Shown here: positions 6,449 to 11,076 of the stretch, piece after piece
Layout: each line of letters opens with the position of its first letter
Numbering within the stretch: position 1 is the stretch's first letter
NCBI GenBank assembly: GCA_964431685.1
Contig: CAYSLA010000116.1
Location: forward strand, 1-11,076
Length of the DNA: 11,076 bases
Source of the DNA: CAYSLA01 sp964431685
Lineage (GTDB): Bacteria > Armatimonadota > UBA5829
Reading direction: 5' to 3'
Notes under the pieces: model-generated
The model's input: the letters and a program-made list of their open reading frames with translations, nothing else
Told to the model about the DNA's origin: nothing
The model's database searches: none
Position numbers and translations under genes: made by a program

Positions 6449-7564
6449 CTACCAGTCGCGTGAATCGGGCACTGGCATCCAGACCGATTCCTCTGCAATC
6501 GAAAGCTGACTGATCAGGCCGGGCAGCGTCATATCCATTGCGGCGTGGATGTCAATGGGATTCGGGCGCCTACCCTCGATCGCGTCGACAAAATCAAGAA
6601 TCTCGAAGTAGTCTCCGCCGCCGTGCCCAGCCGACTCGGCTCGTGCCGAATGTTCTTTCCACAGCTCCGGCAGGAACTCATCACTCAGATCGTCCATATC
6701 CAGCCACGTGTTTGCGTCAGGGCAACGTTCGCGCAGCCACACGCGGTGACGCTCTCCTACGGCCCGAGCGGATTCATAGCACCCGTCTGTGCCCTGAATC
6801 TGGTAGTTCGTCACGGCGTGAGGTCGGTCCGAGAGCATGTCCACGCGAATCTTCACCAGTCCGCCGGAGGCCATCTTGCACAGCATCAGGCACGAGTCCT
6901 CGTTCTCGTAGTCGTTGCCGCGAGGGTCTTGGTGGTTGTGTCCCGATCCGGCACCGCAGACGCTCACCACGCGGTCGCCCGGCATCCACTGCAGAATGGG
7001 CCCGAGACTGTGTGTGCCATAAGTCACGCCATTGACGCCGGTCTGCCAGCGACGCCGCCAGACCGTAACTTCATTCAGCTCCTTGAGTTCGTGAATGTAC
7101 TCCCCTTCTGCATAGTAAGGTTTGCCGAACAGGCCTGCCCTCACCATCTCGCGCACAATCACATTCGGCCGCATATAGGTGTAGTTCTCGGCCATCATAT
7201 AGACGCCTCGGCTGACCTTGCAGGATTCGACCAGTTGCCGGCATTCCTCCATCGACACCCCTGCGGTGACCTCTGAGAGCACGTGCAGATTCCGCTCCAG
7301 AGCTGCGACTGCCATCGGGACGTGGAAATGCATCGGAGTGCCGATGATCACTGCGTCCAGATTAGCCCGGTCGAGCATCTGTGCGTAGTCCGTGTACTGC
7401 TCTTGAGCGCCCAAACGCTCGCGTGCCGCCGTCAATTCTTCAGCGTTGATGTCACAGACCGCGTGTATTGCGACCTGAGGTAGTGCATCGCAAGCGGCCT
7501 TGAAGCTGGCGCCGCGGCCGCACGCTCCCACGATACCAAGGTTCAGTTTGTTCAGTGTTTGCAT
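6449..7564 (-). CDS. Gfo/Idh/MocA family NAD(P)-dependent oxidoreductase
   Basis: This 371-residue protein has the Rossmann start 'LGIVGACGRG' (GxxGxxGxG, residues 9-18), the strand-end acid 'AVCDIN', 'AVIIGTPMHFHVPMAVAALERNLHV' and the substrate domain 'MAENYTYMRPNVIVREMVRAGLFGKPYYAEGEYI' with 'YGTHSLGPILQW'. Family members oxidise or reduce sugars, inositols and related polyols with NAD(P). The usual E-K-P after the Rossmann domain reads E98-V-T, so the catalytic lysine is absent, as in some subfamilies written E-V-P. The Tyr/His centre in the second domain is present. The start at 7564 is fixed by AGGAG 5 bases upstream; the frame stays open to 7618, but only through repeat DNA. It follows a URO-D-fold gene by 110 bases containing a palindromic repeat. 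Probably cytoplasmic; substrate unknown. Confidence 0.92.
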   Translation of the reverse strand: MQTLNKLNLGIVGACGRGASFKAACDALPQVAIHAVCDINAEELTAARERLGAQEQYTDYAQMLDRANLDAVIIGTPMHFHVPMAVAALERNLHVLSEVTAGVSMEECRQLVESCKVSRGVYMMAENYTYMRPNVIVREMVRAGLFGKPYYAEGEYIHELKELNEVTVWRRRWQTGVNGVTYGTHSLGPILQWMPGDRVVSVCGAGSGHNHQDPRGNDYENEDSCLMLCKMASGGLVKIRVDMLSDRPHAVTNYQIQGTDGCYESARAVGERHRVWLRERCPDANTWLDMDDLSDEFLPELWKEHSARAESAGHGGGDYFEILDFVDAIEGRRPNPIDIHAAMDMTLPGLISQLSIAEESVWMPVPDSRDW

Positions 7565-7569
7565 GTGTT

Positions 7570-7574
7570 CTCCT
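7570..7574 (-). promoter_or_regulatory. Shine-Dalgarno deciding the Gfo/Idh start
   Basis: AGGAG lies 5 bases before the ATG at 7562-7564. It supports this start over an upstream in-frame ATG at 7618, which lies within repeat sequence. Confidence 0.8.
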
Positions 7575-7591
7575 ATCCTGTGTCGGCCACG

Positions 7592-7657
7592 ACCGAGATG
7601 GAACACCTCCCCCGCCACCCTCCGTTTCGGAGGGGGTTAGGGGGAGGCACTGGTTGG
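7592..7657. repeat. Dispersed GC-rich palindromic repeat, family A, copy 3 (intergenic)
   Basis: It matches 5052-5117 without gaps except for about six substitutions. The outer arms are CCTCCCC and GGGGAGG and the inner arms CCCTCCG and CGGAGGG around TTT. It sits between the URO-D-fold gene and the Gfo/Idh gene and would form a hairpin in a shared transcript. There is no T run, so a terminator role is doubtful. Confidence 0.85.
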
Positions 7658-7674
7658 CCAACGCTTGACGTCGC

Positions 7675-8805
7675 TCAGTAGTTCTCGCGCGCTGCCCGGA
7701 TCATCACGTCGATTGCCTCGGGTTCCACATCACTCGGAATGGGACTGCCCGTGGAAAGAATGAAGGGCGAGCCGGGTCCCGACATATCAATCTGCCGGCG
7801 CACTGCTTCTTCAATCTCGGCGGGATCGTTTCTCTTCAGCAGTTCTTCTGAGTCGACATTGCCGAATAGGCAGCGATCAGGCCCGAAGGCCTCCCGCACT
7901 CTGGCCACGGTCAAATCCACGCCTTTGCGCGGCTGCTCGAACGCGAAGGCATCGATGTCCAGCGCTGCCTCTCTATCCAATATGGGGATGATGTCGCCTT
8001 CATTCCACAGCACAATCTTCAGTCCAGCCGCGTGGGCTGCTTGCGTTATCGACTTCTGATAGGGCAGAGCGAAGCGATCGAACATAGCTGGCGATATGAT
8101 GTCGCACGATGCCCACCCATCAGCGATGAAGACTGCTTCCGCTCCGGCCTCTGCCAGTTCGCGCAGTCGCAGCATATCACCCGATGCATATCTGTCGCAC
8201 GCGTATGCGAAGAGCTCTGGTTCCGAGAGCATCGCGTCCATTGCTCGCTCGAAGCCAAATGCGTAGCAGGCGCAGATATATGCGGGAGAGTGGTGTGGCA
8301 TCACAAGAGCTTTGTCGCCAAGCTCATCAACGAGCCTCCTCAGGCCAGCCAGGTAGTTATCTCCCCATCCGTCAAACTCCGGAATGAGCCTGTCAGCATC
8401 AGTGGTGCTCTCTATCGTGCCGACAGAGTCACATGCCTTAGCTCCGGATTCGCGCTCACGGGCCGTCAGGCTGCTCTTGATCAGCTCGTGCTCAACGCCC
8501 GTGTTGTTGTCCCTGACGAACCACGACCTGGCGCTTTCCTCAATCAAGCTGCAGTCTCTTGGGCCGGTTCCGCCGCCGGTATACCAGACGATGTCCGGCA
8601 AGTGGCGTTCGAATACTGCCTTGTGAGCGCTATGCCAGCAGTCGTTGCCTGCTCCTATGAGCTGCCAAGGCTGCAGACCGGCGGCTTTCCAGTAGTAATC
8701 GAATCCCCAGGTGAACAGAGCGACGGGAACTCTTGGCGTCGGTTTTCCGGACAAAGCGTCCAGTGCCATCGCCCGGCCCCCCGTCGCGCCTATACAATTG
8801 CACAT
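7675..8805 (-). CDS. Uroporphyrinogen decarboxylase-fold (URO-D superfamily) protein
   Basis: The product is 376 residues from the ATG at 8805, chosen because AAGGAG lies 9 bases upstream; the frame is open to 8841. URO-D superfamily signs are 'ALSGKPTPRVPVALFTWGFDYYW' near the N-terminus, 'PHHSPAYICACYAFGFERAMDAMLSEPELF', the barrel strands 'GAEAVFIADGWAS' and 'GLKIVLWNEGDIIPIL', then 'CLFGNVDSEELL' and the closing 'ILSTGSPIPSDVEPEAIDVMIRAAREN'. The zinc ligands of MtaA/CmuA-type methyltransferases are missing: HxCG reads W267-N-E-G and the late Cys is Ser (TGSPIP). It belongs to the same broad family as the protein at 100-1203 but is clearly divergent from it, so the two are not a recent duplication. 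Position between a solute symporter and an oxidoreductase suggests a catabolic rather than haem-biosynthetic role (inference). Confidence 0.9.
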   Translation of the reverse strand: MCNCIGATGGRAMALDALSGKPTPRVPVALFTWGFDYYWKAAGLQPWQLIGAGNDCWHSAHKAVFERHLPDIVWYTGGGTGPRDCSLIEESARSWFVRDNNTGVEHELIKSSLTARERESGAKACDSVGTIESTTDADRLIPEFDGWGDNYLAGLRRLVDELGDKALVMPHHSPAYICACYAFGFERAMDAMLSEPELFAYACDRYASGDMLRLRELAEAGAEAVFIADGWASCDIISPAMFDRFALPYQKSITQAAHAAGLKIVLWNEGDIIPILDREAALDIDAFAFEQPRKGVDLTVARVREAFGPDRCLFGNVDSEELLKRNDPAEIEEAVRRQIDMSGPGSPFILSTGSPIPSDVEPEAIDVMIRAARENY

Positions 8806-8814
8806 ATCAGCCCA

Positions 8815-8820
8815 CTCCTT
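8815..8820 (-). promoter_or_regulatory. Shine-Dalgarno deciding the start of the URO-D-fold gene at 8805
   Basis: AAGGAG lies 9 bases before the ATG at 8803-8805. It rejects the longer in-frame start at 8841. Confidence 0.7.
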
Positions 8821-8854
8821 CTCGCGTCTCCACGGCGGCATGCATTCAAAGGTA

Positions 8855-8888
8855 TGTTACTTCGACCAGCGGGAGATCCCTGCATCAA
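8855..8888. repeat. Truncated palindromic repeat, family B, copy 2, abutting the assembly gap
   Basis: 'gaccagcgggaga' is shared exactly with family B copy 1 (4138-4150) and is preceded by a similar 'tgttacttc'. Only the left arm is present; the rest would fall in the N run. Same orientation as copy 1. Confidence 0.6.
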
Positions 8889-8988
8889 NNNNNNNNNNNN
8901 NNNNNNNNNNNNNNNNNNNNNNNNNNNNNNNNNNNNNNNNNNNNNNNNNNNNNNNNNNNNNNNNNNNNNNNNNNNNNNNNNNNNNNNN
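8889..8988. other. Assembly gap, 100 N
   Basis: Exactly 100 undetermined bases, a common placeholder length, so the true size is unknown. The stop codon of the symporter gene and the family B right arm are probably inside it. Any reading frame crossing it is unreliable. Confidence 0.97.
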
Positions 8989-11072
8989 GCGAGTTCCGAC
9001 TTGAGTTGAAGAACCAATTGCACGAGTTCCTCTCTTGTCATCGACTCGAATGCCGTGTGGTCCAGAACCGGCTCCAAAGGAATGCCGACGACTGGTGGGG
9101 TGACCGGTCTGCGCTCCGCCCTGATGATTACCTTTCTCGCGTGCGCGGCCTGAGTGGCGAGAGAGACGACAACTAGAGTGAGGAAGCTCAGAGGAACTGA
9201 CACAATTGCCGGATTGTCGAACGGGAACGGCGCCAGTTTGGGATCCAGGCCGTACAGCTCCTTGTACATCTCCGGTGAGAGAAGTATGATCCCCAGGGCC
9301 GACACCATACCGACGATGATCGATGCCGCTATGCCTCTGGAGGTGGTCTTCTTCCAGAACAGCAGCATCATAATCGCCGGAAGATTGGCCGATGCCGCTA
9401 CGGCAAATGCCCAGCCGACGAGATACGACACGTTCATTTTCTGGTAGGCAATGCCCAGGAACATAGCGACTATGCCGATCGCGATCGCGGAGAACTTGCC
9501 TGCGATGACCTTTCCACTGTCCGTCATCTTCATATTGAAGAAGCGATCCATGAGGTCGTGGGCTACTGCTCCGGAGGCAGCGACGATCAGGCCGCTGACA
9601 GTGCCCAGAACCGTGGCAAACGCAATCGCCGAGATGATCGCGAACAAGAACACCCCGAACGATTTTGCGAGCAGCGGCGCGGACATGTTGGAGTCCGTTA
9701 GATCAAGCACGCCGCTGGTCATGGCGCCCAGACCCATGAACAGAGTCAACACATAGAAGAACCCGATCGCCGCAATCGCGACGATTGTGGACTTCCTGGC
9801 GCACGCCGGGCTGGGGACTGTGTAGTAGCGTATCAGGATGTGCGGCAGAGCAGCCGTGCCACAGAACAGGGCCAGCATCAGCGAGATGAAGTTCAGGTTG
9901 TCTTCTATGCTGCTGCCAATCTTGAACTTGATCCCCGGCCTCAGCAGGTCTGCGCCCGCGGTGGCCTTTGGATAGTATACTGTCACCTGGTTCTCCCCAT
10001 CCACTACTTTCTCAGATGGGAAGCGCACGACCGTGCTGCCCTGGATGGTGGTAAGAAAACTGACCGGATCGAGCGGCCCGGTTCTATCGACTTTCTGCCC
10101 GTCCATAACTATCTCGCTCAGTGCGCCGACCTGGAAGAAGCGTCCTTCACTCTTGGGGGCGCCATTGTACAGCGTCGCCCCGTCCCGAGTCTTGGTTGTG
10201 AAGAGCGTTTCGCGAAGCTGGCCGGCGTCTTCGTCGATCAGCCAGACCGTGTCAAGGCCGTCCTTTGTCAGCTTCACGAACTTGGGCTTTGGCTTGGCTG
10301 GATTATCGTCTTTGAGGTAGTAGGGGGAATCCTTCCAGTTGCCCTGTAACGAATATGAAGCGTCGCCAAGGTTAATCGCTCCATCCGTGCCCACGCTGTA
10401 GCCGATACTCGTGAACTCGTGATACGGAACCTTGCCGCCCTGATCGGGTGCGGTTGAGAACCCACGCGAAAGCAGAGCGATAGTAAGCGTGGTTGAGAAG
10501 ATGATCAGCAGTCCGCCCTTGAGGAACTGCACGTAGGTGGTGGATGTCATACCGGCTGTGGCCACGATGAGTGTCACTATCGTGCCTACCAGCACTACCC
10601 CCAGATAGTGCGGTATGCCCAGCAGCGGAGTGATGAGCGAGCCGGCGCCAACCATCTGGGGAATCAGATAGCAGACCGATATCACTAGCGTGCTCAGGGC
10701 GGCTGAGAACTGAATGCCTTTGGAGTTGAACTTGGAGTCCAGGGCGTCGGTGAACGTGAACTTGCCCATCCGTTTCATAGGCTCCGCCACGACAAACAAC
10801 GCCACGATCCAGCCGGCCAGGTAGCCTATTGAGTAGAGGAAACCGTCGTAGCCGAACATGGCAATCATTCCGCAGATTCCCAGGAATGAGGCCGCAGACA
10901 AGTAGTCACCGGCAAACGCTATCCCGTTCACTGCCCAGTGAATGGTACCGCCAGCCGCATAGAAGCCTTTGCTGGTTTTGGTGCGTTTGGCGAAGTAGAA
11001 TGCCATCCACAGCACAAAGGCTACGAAGAATGCGAATATGCCTATGGCCCACGAAGAGGTGCCGTATACCAT
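8989..11072 (-). CDS. Sodium:solute symporter (SSS family, ActP-like), 3' end lost in gap
   Basis: 694 residues are visible. The start at 11072 is the first possible: the preceding in-frame codon is TAG. The SSS core is clear: 'GFYAAGGTIHWAVNGIAFAGDYLSAASFLG' (residues 36-65), 'TTYVQFLKGGLLI', 'GTAALPHILIRYYTVPSPACARKS' (405-428) and 'FATVLGTVSGLIVAASGAVAHDLMDR'. These are closest to cation:acetate symporters such as ActP, which couple Na+ to uptake of small carboxylates across the inner membrane; the substrate here is unproved. Between the helix ending near 203 and the one starting near 392 is a soluble insert of about 180 residues, beta-rich in appearance, where ActP (about 550 residues) has only a short loop. 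After the last helix (near 640) comes a basic stretch and a helical tail ending 'ELVQLVLQLKSEL', running into the N gap. This is probably the transport component for the catabolic genes downstream. Confidence 0.9.
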
Positions 11073-11076
11073 CTAG

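Noticed and set aside
8790..8988. Extension of the symporter frame through the N run into the URO-D-fold gene region
   Set aside because: N codons hide the true stop. The residues after the gap come from repeat DNA and have no membrane-protein character, so the gene is called only to the gap edge.

Overview
The window is bacterial, moderately GC-rich and densely coding. Every gene I can support lies on the minus strand, so transcription runs from right to left. No phylogenetic marker is present. The combination of a sodium:solute symporter, a Gfo/Idh/MocA oxidoreductase and two uroporphyrinogen-decarboxylase-fold (URO-D) proteins, together with dispersed palindromic repeats, is the style of Armatimonadota, Planctomycetota and related large-genome heterotrophs. 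That placement is an impression, not a demonstration. A run of exactly 100 N (8889-8988) marks a scaffold join.

Right-hand block (transcribed first, 11072 to 6449): an ActP-like cation:solute symporter with an unusual ~180-residue soluble insert, whose 3' end is lost in the N gap; a URO-D-fold protein; and a Gfo/Idh/MocA dehydrogenase. This resembles an uptake-plus-catabolism cassette for a small organic substrate, but the substrate cannot be read from the sequence.

Left-hand block (6238 to 100): a large protein with the architecture of rifampin phosphotransferase / PEP-utilising enzymes (ATP-grasp, helical middle, C-terminal swivelling domain) in which the catalytic histidine and several ATP-site residues are replaced; a DUF169 protein; a small HExxH membrane metalloprotease (M50-like); a YejK/NdpA-type nucleoid-associated protein; and a second URO-D-fold protein. 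The DUF169 and M50 genes are almost contiguous. The others are 24-60 bases apart, and most have their own Shine-Dalgarno sequence, so an operon is plausible but unproved.

The most unusual feature is a set of short dispersed palindromic repeats. A GC-rich nested palindrome (family A) occurs three times, twice inside the phosphotransferase-like gene and once between two genes. A second palindrome of ~58 bp (family B) occurs once in the same gene and again, truncated, at the edge of the N gap. A 19-base element (family C) adjoins one family A copy and recurs between genes. Three insertions therefore lie inside one open reading frame without breaking it, as Rickettsia palindromic elements do. I see no CRISPR array, tRNA, rRNA, transposase or recognisable defence system.
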